A DNA stretch of 64,000 bases, from positions 352,243 to 416,242 of the forward strand of contig WSUB01000014.1 in NCBI GenBank assembly GCA_019633425.1, written 5' to 3'. Within the stretch, counting starts at the first letter, position 1; every line of letters starts with the position of its first letter. The DNA is from Tulasnella sp. 424. Its lineage: Eukaryota > Basidiomycota > Agaricomycetes > Cantharellales > Tulasnellaceae. The notes below the pieces were generated by a model. That model saw only the letters and a list, made by a program, of their open reading frames with translations, was not told where the DNA came from and searched no databases. Positions 12,555-23,243 of this stretch are shown piece after piece. Both the position numbers and the translations under genes were made by a program.

Positions 12555-12684
12555 ATTGCAGTCAGGATTGAGAGGAATACAGGAACGCGTGAAGCAAACG
12601 GAGCGACAAACAACAGGCGCGTCTTATTTCAGACTACCAACCTGTTTTCCGGACCCTTCACTTCGCCCACTCAAATCGTCAAGG
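12555..12684. promoter_or_regulatory. Short bidirectional promoter between APC8 and NSE4
   Basis: Only 130 bp separates the two divergent start codons at 12554 (-) and 12685 (+). Both products act in chromosome segregation or repair. No TATA box is visible. Shared regulation is inferred from the spacing alone. Confidence 0.5.
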
Positions 12685-14068
12685 ATGTCTGAACAGGGAA
12701 ACGGTGGTTCAGATGAAGAGCTGCGCTACGACCCAAACCAAGACCCAGAAGAAAAGAGGAGGATCCGGGAGCGGTACAGGACGCAGCTCCGCAATCTTGA
12801 AGGCAAGGGCGACCCTCTTTCATCCGCGCGAGCCAGGCGCTAAACACGAAAACCTCTCTAGATAAGGCCAAAGACTTTAAGAGTCTTGGAATCAAAGACC
12901 TATTGGCCGGAGTTCAACGCGCGGATGAGTCCTTTGGTACTGGTAAGTTCTTCCTCGTTCCTGGATTTCGCGCCCCACAAATGACAAAGAACCCCGACGA
13001 CAGTTAGGGCACCCCAGGAAGCGGTCCTTGACTCGAAGCTTCTGTCCACCGTCTCAGCCCTTAGTGCTGCTAAAGCGCGCGATTTGAAGCATGATGGAGC
13101 AGCCTTTGAGACAGATGATTTCGTTCAACGGCTCGTCGTTTTCTTGGGTAAAGGAAAGGCTGATTTGGAGTCAGTGGACGAAGGCGACTTGGAGAATGAC
13201 AATATCCTGGACTGGGAGAAACTTGGAAGATTGGCCCTTCGTCGGAGTCGTCGTGCACCGGGCCTTGACTTCATGTGGGCGGGATTTCTGTGAGCTTTCC
13301 CAACGCGTCACTGACCTTGTTCATGCCTAGGCTGGGACCTCTGAATATCGAACAAAAGAAAAAGAAGGTCGGCAAACGCGCCAAGCTTGATAAAGAGACT
13401 GGACCTGCAGTACGCCCAGACGAGGTTCGTATCGAGCACCTTCGTTCTACTACGAAACGATTCACATCTCGCGATCCTGCAGGTCACCGAAGCGGACCTT
13501 GCTAAAAACAAGGAGACTGGTGCCGCATCAGACGTCGAACTCACTGCCGAGGCAAGTTCACCGATATTGTGTCAGAGTTCTCTTACATATAACATTTTGT
13601 GTATCTGATGCAGCTCGGCCAACTCATTGATGGATTCGACGAACCTGTAAACATTTTCAAACTTCTGGTCAATCCCCATTCGTTCGCCCAAACAGTGGAG
13701 AATTTTTTCTTCTTGTCATTCCTTATCAAGTTTGGAAAGGTATCTCTGTTGAGCGTTGATGGAGAGCCTTGCGTTGGTTAGTTCTTCCGCACATCCCTAA
13801 GTTCGTGATTCTTATAAACTGTTCTGCAGAAGCCTGCGAACCCATGACCGCCGAGGACGCTGCAGAAGGGGTGGCAAAGCAACAGGGGGTTTGGCAGATT
13901 GACATGGAGATTTGGCAGGTGCGAGCGAAAGCCTCTCTGCGTTAAACCGTCTCTCATCGCCAATCTACATAGGATGCGATACAGGCCTATAATATCACAG
14001 AGCCCCTGTTTCCTCACCGGCCTGTGCCACCTGAGCACACCTATGCTTTCTATAATCCATCCCAGTAG
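12685..14068 (+). CDS. NSE4: SMC5/6 complex kleisin NSE4
   Basis: Kleisin subunit bridging the SMC5-SMC6 heads; it acts in homologous-recombination repair and replication-fork stability. The start gives MSEQGNGGSDEELRYDPNQD, followed by EKRRIRERYRTQLRNLE. The reading frame then survives only if a GC-AG intron at 12803-12861 is removed (donor AAG|GCAAGG, acceptor CTCTAG), giving EDKAKDFKSLGIKDLLAGVQ. After a second intron (acceptor at 13003) comes VRAPQEAVLDSKLLSTVSAL and KARDLKHDGAAFETDDFVQR, the Nse4/EID helical region. The C-terminal Nse4_C winged-helix region includes VENFFFLSFLIKFGK. It ends EHTYAFYNPSQ at TAG 14066-14068. It converges on the MFS gene with 138 bp between stops. Confidence 0.9.
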
Positions 14069-14206
14069 ACTGTCGACAAACCAACCACCTTCGTTCCTGA
14101 ATTGATTTACATGATTCACTTTATAGCTATATGTATATTGAGAGTAAATATCTTGGTAGTGCGCAGGATAGATGTGTATCGAACAGGCTAGGTAGCGACG
14201 CTTTCG

Positions 14207-16338
14207 TCATTCGTCTGTCAATCTCCTCATGAGGACCGGGCGCCTCGCCAAAGGAATGGAGACGTCGATCGTCTTCCCAACGAAGTAAGGATAGCAGACC
14301 GCGACTGTGCTCGCCAGCATACCACAACCTGAGAACAGGATGAGAGGGCCCTAGACAAGATGATATTAGCGGAGTGTTTGTCTGGGAGCAAAACCCAATC
14401 TATGACGTACGTATCCCTTGAGCCCGTAACCAAATCCGGCTTTGTCATACAGGGGAGAATGCTTGAGGAGAGTCGTCGAAAGAGGTCCGCTCAAGACGTT
14501 CCCCAGTCCACGACCTGCAAAGAGTTAGCAGGAAAATTTAGGGACCCAATAACCAGAGACGCTTACTAGCAATGAAGAGAGACATCAACGTGCTGTAAAG
14601 GTGCGGGTCGTCCTCTGATCCCAAAGTTAATTGCTGGGGGAGTGAGTAAAATACGTGACTCAGGACGTACTCGAGATGACCCCAATGAACTTGGGCCAAA
14701 GAACCGAAAACCTGGGGCAAGAGAATCAGAGAACGAGCCTCGCATCGCTGCAATCATGACGCGCATACCCTCCGGAGAAGAACCCATAAATGCAAGCAAA
14801 GACTAGAAGGGGTGCGAGTTTCGCGGTGAAGCCCCAGACAAGGAAAATTGCGAGGGCGGACCCGACAGTGGACAGAGATATCGAGAGTCGAAGATCGAGC
14901 TTATCAGACATCCCTCCAATCAGTATCAGCCCTGGCATGCTCGTTGCTGTTGCGAATGAGCACGAAGTCAACGTCGACGAGGACGGCCTAGCAAAACACT
15001 CAGCCTCACCGTTCATCAATGCCAGAGCCAGAGTTCCGGAGGTAGTACTAAGATTTAGATCGTTTGCAAATGCTGCAAAAAAAGGGAGGCTGTGAGTGTA
15101 TTGTACGATTCCTTCTGGGAATACTTTTCCTTACAGGGAAGGTAAATGCCAGGCAAGAAGTTAGCCAGGGCTTGAATGATGTTCGCAATAAAGAAAATCC
15201 AAAAGACTTGATTCTTGAGAAACGATGTGTCGACGGCGCTGGCGGCTGATATCTGAGCAACGGGAAGTCGTGGCTTTGCATAGACGAATGCGGGCAGAGC
15301 AAGTCCTCCAAAGATAGCAGCCTAAATAGTATCAGTGAGCTCTGGGTTCATTGCTCGGCGTACAGAGGCTTACTAGGGTGATAAATGCTATTCTTTGGCC
15401 ATATCGGTTCAGGAGAAATTCTGCAACGAAAGGCACGACTATACCGCCCAGACCTGTCCCTGTAAACAATATTCCGTTCGCCTGATGATATCCGTTAGTG
15501 AGCATAGACGCGTCAGTAGTGAAGCTTCGCACCAGGCCTCTTTTTACCGAGAACCAACTGTAATTTTCAAAGTAAACTTCATAATGCAATAGGCACGTCT
15601 AAGGTGGCACTCACTCCATAAGGTAAGTGGCAACGGGAAAGAACATCATCGCTGCAGGCAAAGAGAGTCTGAGCAGCTGCCAGCGGAAAGAGTATAGAAG
15701 GGACTAACTTGCTCCGAGTGAGTAAACCACTCCTTGAGTCGCCAGCAGGTGGGTTGGCCGCGTAGCAAAGGCAGAGCCCAGCAGGCCTGCGACGCACAAC
15801 ACGAGACCAAGGAGGCTGATGTTCCGCTTCTGTCCAGGATATCTTAAAATAAACGGAAGCACTAGAAGACTTGCCATATAAATGATGCCGGAAGACAATG
15901 TGCCAACGAGAGGAAGAAGGTTGAGCTGCGAATCGTCCGGCGAGAACAGCACGGTCGTATAGTAATTCAAGAATACTCCGTAGGAGAATGGAAGGGACCT
16001 TATATCAAACTTTTTAGTAGATGCGTCTCCTTGGGGGTAGCAAACCTCGGGCGTACCAGACTAGTAACTCGAACATCCAAGCTGAAGCCAAGTATGCATA
16101 GGCATGAAAGCCTCCGTCCTACAAAGCGTGTCATTACGATTGAAAATCCAACCAAACGACCCGATACACGCACAATTGGTGGGAGAGATACGGCCGTGTC
16201 CGGAGCCTCTAATGCTATCAAGCTTCGACGCCAATTCGACGAGCCAGGAGTGGAAGGATTGCTCTCGAGTGCGCGGACATCGAAATGAGCAATGCTCGGC
16301 TGAGAAATGGTATCGAGCTGAGGCCTTGAAGCGTTCAT
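14207..16338 (-). CDS. MFS transporter, monocarboxylate-porter (MCH) type
   Basis: Multi-pass membrane transporter of the major facilitator superfamily. After a long hydrophilic N-tail (MNASRPQLDTISQPSIAHFD) the spliced protein shows the start of the MFS core (LPPIVDGGFHAYAYLASAWM), a pattern typical of fungal monocarboxylate-permease-like proteins. It then has GLPFSYGVFLNYYTTVLFSP, LLGLVLCVAGLLGSAFATRP, ANGILFTGTGLGGIVVPFVA (helix 5-like), AFVYAKPRLP at the central loop, LILIGGMSDKLDLRLSI, LLVFACIYGFFSGG and FSGCGMLASTVAVCYPYFVG. The TGA is at 14209-14207. Substrate cannot be told from sequence; most fungal members are of unknown specificity despite the family name. At least eight introns. 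Confidence 0.85.
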
Positions 16339-16603
16339 GACTCAAGCCAAAAGAGGGAGTTTGGTGAAGAGCGTTCTGTATAGACTCAACCGGCTTTTTG
16401 AAGTGCGAAACCACGCAGGACCTCGCCATCAGGAACGGCGACAGGAAGCTTTTAATGATGCACGCCCAAGGTCATCGGACTCTTCATTCATCAATACAAC
16501 GAAAGATCAATGTGTGGGGTAGAGCCAGACCGATGGATGAGCGGAGGTTGGAGTGCTTGTGACCCAGTCGTGGGATGTTTGTCCTCTGGGCTGGACCTCC
16601 CCC

Positions 16604-17420
16604 ATGACCTCGATCACCCGCTGCTACTCCTCCGGTTCGGCTTGTTCTTTGGCCCCCGCAATCAATTCCTTAGGGATGATCGCCAGCTAGTGTCACCCTT
16701 GACTTCGTTTTTCAGACGTGAGCCACTCCATTCCCTTCAATTTGGGAACCCTCGTTCATTAATCCCGTCCTCCAGGAAAAGAAGGAATCGACCTGTGCCG
16801 GGCATGCCTTAATCCTTACGATGGAGGACTAGTCCTTCATGTGAGACATTAATCTGTATGACATTTTGAGCGGCCGCTGATCCGATTTTACGTGTCATTC
16901 CGGTCCCCGCTCCTTCTCAGCGCATTCTCCGCGAATCTCCCTTCGTCAGAGTGACCCTAGACGCTAGCTTGGGCATTGTTTGACGGACTCGGAGCTTGGT
17001 GTCTCGTAAAAATTTATCGAGCACGAGTCGCCGCGTCGCGGGCTCCCGCCAATCCGAAATGGGAACAGCTGATCGGCCCTGGTGTACGCGTAATTTGGAA
17101 CGTAACGGTTTAGCTTGGTACTGATCTGGGCGAGCATGACTTCAGGTACCTACACAACCTATACTGCTCTTACCGAGTTTGGCACGTTCGACCGCGAGTC
17201 ACTCGAAAATGCCGTGGCCTTGGCTGCCATCATGCTGGGGGGATGGGGTAAAAAAAAAGGAAACCAGTTTCCTTGACAGGTAGGTCTGACGGACTCTAAC
17301 ATATCACACCATCAAGACAGAGATTCCGCGATCTTGCTGCTATTATCTATCCTGACCAATACAAGGTATCCTTCTCTGACCGCGGGTTATGTCCTTCTGC
17401 TACGTTCTTTGACCAGCTTC
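16604..17420 (+). pseudogene. Decayed 5' copy of PIG-U (GPI transamidase subunit)
   Basis: This stretch aligns by eye with 27511-28330, the 5' half of the intact PIG-U gene, including its introns. The copies share the start region ATGACCTCGATCACC, the exon encoding the NPYDGGLV block, a block starting CTCCTTCTCAGCGCATTCTCC, and GGAGCTTGGTGTCTCGTAAA. The copy near 16615 has one C fewer in the CCC(C)GCTG run, which breaks the frame at codon 6. It has further indels and stops, for example around 16955, and loses similarity after about 17420 without the 3' half. Similarity also extends upstream of the ATG to about 16535, so promoter sequence was copied too. I infer a segmental duplication followed by decay. 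Confidence 0.85.
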
Positions 17421-18450
17421 ACAATGATGATCGAAGAACCTTTTTGTTTATAACCAGGCAGTGATTTTGGCTTGCCGTGGAAGCTGACGAATGGCGATAA
17501 TTGTCCCCTCGAGTAAGTCGTTTTCAGACTAGCGCAAGTCCGATGAGAGTTCCCACAAGTGTTTCAGTTTCCAAAATTCTTTTTATACCCCAGTTCCTGC
17601 GATTGACACATGTTGTCAGAATCAGAAGCAGGCTATACGTACGACCCATTGACAAGGAGGACATCATCTGGTGTAATCTTGCATCTTACTGACTTCTGGA
17701 CATAGATAGTACGGAACAATGCAGCTATTAAAATAAGCCGGAGCTGCTGGTTAAGAGGCTTCCCTATTGCTTGGGTGGCGATCATGGTAGCTATCGTATT
17801 TTGACTATGACTTGCATCTTATCGTAACTTTCAAGCCGTCATCCCGGGCCTCGTTTAAACACTCTCCCGTCCTCCGCCTGCAATATCGTTGCCCGACCTG
17901 TGTGGAATTGTATGTCTTGAAAGGGTCTTCTCCTAGCCTCATGTCGGTGGGAACTGCCACGAGACCCGTCTGGTTCGGAATTTCCTATCTTAGGATACTA
18001 ATCATTCAGACCACAACTTCGATGAACACCTTTTCAACTGATAAGCCCGCATTGGCAGATATATGCAACGTTTACTGTACTCGAGGGCTTTCCGCTTGGA
18101 TAGCTGGATAATGACTTCGATTGACGACGATCCATGATTTATGTTTCAGCACAGGTCTGGCCACATAATTAGAGCCTAGCGACAAGGCTGCGCCGGAGAT
18201 TTGAAGTGGGTTTCGTCTATATATGCAGAGGAACACACCTGTCGCGAAAAGATAGAAAACACGATGGTTCTATCTAAGAAGGTCTCCTTTCGACGTACCT
18301 GAGCGGCAAAAGTTGGTCACGATGGTATCAGATTGCTTATCTCCCTCCTTCTGTCTCTAACTATAATGCAGTGATCGGATGTGGCCTCAAAAACGAGCAC
18401 ACGCTTTGCAACCACTCGTTGACCGCGCCTCGCCAGAAGACCAGTCAAGC
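17421..18450. other. Spacer and likely promoter of the first double-kinase gene
   Basis: No gene recognised. Short open frames at 17501-17692 and 17812-18111 carry no recognisable domain. A TATA-like TATATAT lies at 18218-18224. The part near 18255-18330 resembles the stretch before the second kinase gene at 23030-23105 (shared TTCTATCTA and CTCCTTYC patches), so it was probably duplicated along with the gene. Confidence 0.5.
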
Positions 18451-21400
18451 ATGTCACACTGTCTACCTAAGAGGCGAAATGCTCTCGATGCGACCTTGTC
18501 AAAGCTCGATGCGAAGGAGAAGTCCTTGGGATCCCCGACAAATGCCAGAGCCCAACCTGGTACTCCAACGACACCAGCAATACGGGCTTCCCAGCCTACG
18601 CTGAGCCCAGAAGATACGTTCAAATTGGGAGACTACACTGTCTCTGTAGATGCATTTATCGCATATGGTGAGTGTTGTAACGAAATGAAAAATCAGTGCG
18701 CGCGCACGGTCCCCACTTACCTCGACTCCGCTAGGCTTGAAGCTGGAGACCAACTATGTTGAAAGCTACCAAGTCACAATATGGAGCTCTTCGGGGAAAG
18801 ACTACGAAGGAAAAAAGACGTGCACCCTCAGGAAGATTCCTTTGGCCTCCGCTGCGCTGAAGAAGGCTTGCGAGGACGAGAAACATATTCTGGTATGCTC
18901 GGTGGTTTTTAGCCCGTGGAATGGGAGGTAATATGGCATTCACACAATATCTTAGACGAGATTGGCAGAAAGCGAGCACCCCAACGTCATCCATCTTCTC
19001 GACTGCGCCTTCTCGGACCGTTCCACGCCAAACAATCCGCCATGTTGGGATATATTCTACCTCTTCGCAGACCTCGAGGTTAGTAACCTCTCCAGAATAG
19101 TTGCGGATCACCGGAGAAACCGCACGATGATCGCAGAGGAAGAAATTATTCGAATTGCCATCGACCTTGTCGATACGCTCGCCTTCCTACATGCCTCCAC
19201 ACCTCCGTTACTGCATAGAAATATTCGTCCGAGCAGTATTATCAGAACAAGTTTTGGCGCTTTCAAACTTTCCAGCTTTTTGAGCGCTGCCTTTCCCATG
19301 GCCCCGAACTCCTCATGGGAGGTCGATCAACTTTTGAAGCTGGACATGGGGTGCTACACAGACCCTAAATACCGGTCTCCAGAAATGACCGAGAGGCACG
19401 ACTACAGGAGAAGGGACGTGATTTCATGCACGGCTGAGTCAGGTACGATGGATCTATCGGCCTGTGCACCATCCGCCCGTCTAACCGTCTTTATCCCTCT
19501 ATAGATGTATGGTGCATAGGTATCCTGCTTTACATCATGTGTCACCAGCGACACCCATTTGAGGGGAAAAGCTGTGGGAATATTTTGGAAGCCAGTCTAC
19601 CGCAACGCGATCGGAGACCATACCCTCGGGTGGAACACCTCGTTGGCAAGGATCCTCGACAAACATTCTGAGGTCCAAATCTGACCTTCCCTTCTAGATT
19701 TAATATTCAAAAAGGATCCCATGGCCAGACCTACGGCTCAGGAGCTCCAGACTTCCCTGCGCCAGGCTCTAGAAATACCGCCATTTTTGTACAAGGTATG
19801 CAGATAATGGATCGGTCTGTATAACTTGGTGGCCCTCTAACCTCTCTTCAGGCCCCGCCCTTGGTTTTTTCTCCGGAGACGAAAGAGCTACTCACAATGC
19901 CGCGACAGTCTTATAAATTGGCGGATCACATTGGAAAGGAAACGCCGTTCTGGGACCCTTCCCAGCTACAGCCTCTACCAACTTCCGGCGGTCCAACCAC
20001 AGGTTTAGGCGAGGGAAGTACCTCATCGCGAGATCAAACCTATACCAACCACCAAGGGAAAGACGGTACACTTGAACTGGATGTCAATGCTCCTTCCCTT
20101 CTGCCTCCACCGTCGTACCGTCACAGCCGAAGCAAGTCTGCGTCACCTCGTCTTCCCGTCGCGGGGTTGAATCGGGTCGAATTTTCCGATGGCAAAGACG
20201 GCCTGATCAACATTCCTTCCATTTCTATCTCCCCGTCTGATGAAGCATTTCTATCCGCCGAGGTCCCTAATCCATTGCACTCAGCCCTCTTTGTGCCTGT
20301 GGGGTACACACCAGGACCTGATCAGCTCCGCCCTTTGCAATCGCCGCAGCTACGCCTTGAACGCTCACAAAGCAGCCGAAGGACGAACCGTTCTCACTCG
20401 GATGGGTCACGGCCGCGACCGAACCTTACCTTACAGGTGTTAGAGGAGAATTCGACGTCCGCGCCTAGACGGCCGGCGAACCTATCCTCGACGTTCAATT
20501 CGGAGGATGCTTTGGAGGATGCTGGCTCCAGAGCCGAGGTGAGTGAATGGCAGAATGAATCAAACCGCGCTTTACACTCGGAAAACCGACATCTGGATGA
20601 AAATCTGGCCGGGTTTCAGGTGAAAACAAGTAGCATAAATGGCGGCGAAGATCAGGAACCGGTCGATCAAGAGGGAACAACATCTCCTGACGATGATATT
20701 GGCCATCTGGTTACCATCACATCCCTAGAGGCGGTCTTCGTCAATGGCCGCTTCAGCGATATTTTCGAAGGCATTCACAAGACAATGGGCAGGGTTGCCC
20801 TCAAGCGACCAAGGATTGGGGGAACAGGTGATGAGAAAGATATTATTCGGGTAAGTTATTTCTCGTCCATGTCGGTTCCTAGGAGAATAACCCGTCTACT
20901 CGAAGAGGTTTGAAAGGGAAGGAGCCACTTGGCGCAGACTCGATCATCCACATATATTGAAGTTCCTCGGCACATTCAAGAGCGAAAAGCATATTTACTT
21001 TGTCAGCCCCTTTATCAGGAATGGGACCTTATTGGAGTATGTCAAAGAGCACCACGAGGTCAATCGTGTCAAACTGGTAAGCCTTCGAGCCGATGTAACC
21101 TCCATCCGCGCTTCTGACCGGGTGTATCGCAGTTGTGCGAGACCGCCGACGCTATCCACTACTTGCACCTAAACAAAGTCGTGCATGGAGACATCAAAGC
21201 AAGCAACATCCTTATTAGCGATGAATACCGTGTTCTGCTTTGCGACTTTGGTCTGACAAAGGTCCTGCATTCCAAAACATCTACCGTAATGAAGCGCGCT
21301 GGGACTATCCGATGGCAGAGCCCAGAATTGTGGGACGATGCCGCGAAGACATTCAAATCAGACGTGTACGCATTTTCGATGACTATTGTAGAGGTGGGTA

Positions 21401-21675
21401 ACTCTACGCTACTATTCTCGTGCTCGCATCCCAAATCTAGTTGATAGGTCATTACCGGGGCTCCGCCTTTCTCCCACCTAACCAACGATATGGCCATCCT
21501 AATGGCTGTATATGGCAGACAAGAACGGCCTCAGAAGACTCCTACAGAATTCAATGGCGTATCGTATGAGAATGCTTGGGCGGTGGCTGAAGCTTGCTGG
21601 AAGACAAAACCAGCCGAAAGGATCCGAATTTCGGAGGCGTTCCGCCGGCTACGGAAGGATCCTTCGCTTGTATAA
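18451..21675 (+). CDS. Tandem-kinase protein 1: NAK-like pseudokinase + TKL kinase
   Basis: Predicted signalling protein of roughly 920 residues with eight introns. The N-domain (about residues 60-365) has the order of a Numb-associated (AAK1/ARK) kinase: EHPNVIHLLD, IAIDLVDTLAFLHA, LLHRNIRPSSII, YTDPKYRSPEM, DVWCIGILLYIMCHQRHPFE. However, the catalytic Asp of HRD is Asn (HRN) and DFG reads SSF, so it is probably inactive. A Ser/Pro-rich linker follows. The C-domain (about 650-915) keeps VALKRPR, HGDIKASNIL, CDFGLTKVL and RWQSPEL, as expected of an active TKL-type kinase. The start at 18451 was chosen because MSHCLPKRRNALDAT aligns with the second copy at its ALDAT. One intron (19646-19697) has a GC donor. 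It ends RLRKDPSLV, TAA. Ligand, substrate and cell location are unknown. Confidence 0.82.
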
Positions 21676-21754
21676 GTCGATATGGTTGCATTTTATCCGA
21701 ATCAATGATTGCTTTCCCTTTCCCGCGGAGTCGTGCCGGGTTGGCTCCGGGGAC

Positions 21755-21830
21755 GTCAACATGGTATCTGCTCTGACCGCCGGCTATGCTCCTGTTACTG
21801 CATTTGCCCGGCCCAACAAAAACGGCCAAA
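21755..21830 (+). pseudogene. Small PIG-U exon fragment
   Basis: About 60-75 nt just after the first kinase stop resemble 28262-28325 inside intact PIG-U. The shared core is ACCGCCGG, then TGCTCCTGTTACT, then CCGGCCCA. It overlaps the same part of PIG-U as the end of the pseudogene at 16604-17420, so it is a separate copy and not its continuation. It is too short to code. It suggests that the duplicated unit was kinase plus adjoining PIG-U. Confidence 0.6.
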
Positions 21831-22267
21831 CAAGAGCTTTCTGTCCATAATCAACTGGTGCTCTTGACCTCCTATGGTCCCGTATTGGAGCCCTCCTGGA
21901 AGCCGACGAACGACTCAGATGAATAAAAGAACGCTGCCGTCGTGGGCGCTTAGTTATAAATTATGTAATTCTGCTACAATACCCAACTGTCGAAAGCGAT
22001 TCCACGTATATTATTGGGGGTTGGAAGTCGTAAGGCGGCCTCATTCGAGCTGCCTCTCTGTGCATGTTTCTTCTCCTCGCTCTTTGCGCGTATGGTGGGG
22101 ATATCTAACTAGCCTGAGTTATGGACCTTTATGTCCGTAACCTCCGTCGAAACATGATTGGTCAACGAGAATTCGAGGCAAATATCCCCTCAACCAATCA
22201 TATCGCTCTACGGACCCTTGGTCCCTCAGGGCCTGGGTACAAGGCAGACCTATCCGAGGCCGTGCCC

Positions 22268-22390
22268 GAATGGTAGTACAGCATGTTCCGAACAAGCTGG
22301 AACCCCGCCCCCGTGACTATTTGTCACGCTGAAAAGACGATGCACGCTCATCTCTTCCTCGCTCGATTCACGGTTACATCGCTCAAGTCA
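22268..22390 (+). repeat. Left arm of an inverted repeat
   Basis: The reverse complement of this arm resembles 22872-22992. Shared blocks are CGTGACAAATAGTCAC, TTCCAG...TTGTTC, GAAACA or GAACAT, and GCTGTAC. The interior of about 480 bp shows no transposase. It may be a non-autonomous element (MITE-like) or a palindromic regulatory region. Confidence 0.6.
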
Positions 22391-22871
22391 AACTAGCACA
22401 ACTTAGACCGATATTTTATAGTAGAGTATAGGCTGGAATGCCTCTGACCATGCATGCCCAAGAGTGCCTTCCTCCGTAGTTCCACTTGTTCTGGAGGTAC
22501 TATGAAGAGTATAGGGACTCAAGTATTCTTAGAGTGTACAATAGAAGTATTTCCAGTAGCTTGAGTAGCTAATAGGGTCAGTCTGGGATTGGTCCACCCA
22601 GTCCTCCGAGCCCCTAGCCAATGTGAGAGTAACTTTGGGCATTATATATAATATGTTTGGATGGTTTAGATTTAGAGTACGTGTAGCCAGGGATCCCGGC
22701 ATTCCTGTTACACTCCCTGAGAGGGCATGGCACGGTGGATGTTGTGATCTGGACCGTCCACACGAACTTACTAAAATCGCATCAACGCGAGCAAAAAAAG
22801 CACTTGTTTCTTGGTAATAGAGTATCTAATGACTGAATTATGTATATTGAAATAGCACGACGGAGGGAAAC

Positions 22872-22992
22872 GTCATTGGAGCGAGGGAGAGGTTAACAGG
22901 GGATCGTGATTTCAACGTGACAAATAGTCACAGCGGGGTGGGGCTCATGGGCGTGCGGGATTCCAGTTGTTCAGAAACAGGCTGTACATATG
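22872..22992 (-). repeat. Right arm of an inverted repeat
   Basis: Partner of the arm at 22268-22390. The 15-nt core GTGACAAATAGTCAC is itself palindromic (a GTGAC/GTCAC stem around AAATA), so each arm could also bind a dimeric protein. It lies about 250-370 bp upstream of the second kinase start. Confidence 0.6.
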
Positions 22993-23243
22993 CCGGTTAT
23001 TGCGTCAGGGAATAGAACGCCACAAAGGATGGAAACATCGATTGTTCTATCTATAATAGGCCTCCTTCCATCCGTCGCCAGGAGCCGAAAGAGTCACTAC
23101 TGTATCAGATCCTGCAGGTGTAAGCAAACGTTCGAGGGTATATATAAAGACTAGGCATCAAATGCGAAGCCTCAAGACGAACGGACGCTCCACTACTGGC
23201 TGTCCATAACACCTCATCCACTACCCTGAAGGATCTCCCAGGC

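Larger units (their letters stand above)
21831..23243. other. Spacer between kinase paralogues; promoter of the second
   Basis: No gene recognised; open frames at 21874-22140 and 22623-22817 look incidental. It contains an inverted repeat listed separately and an AT-richer stretch at 22380-22860. TATATAAA at 23141-23148, about 100 bp before the second kinase start, is a likely TATA box. Confidence 0.5.

Noticed and set aside
22380..22870. Transposase gene between the inverted repeats
   Set aside because: Only a 64-codon frame is present and it has no DDE or other transposase motif.
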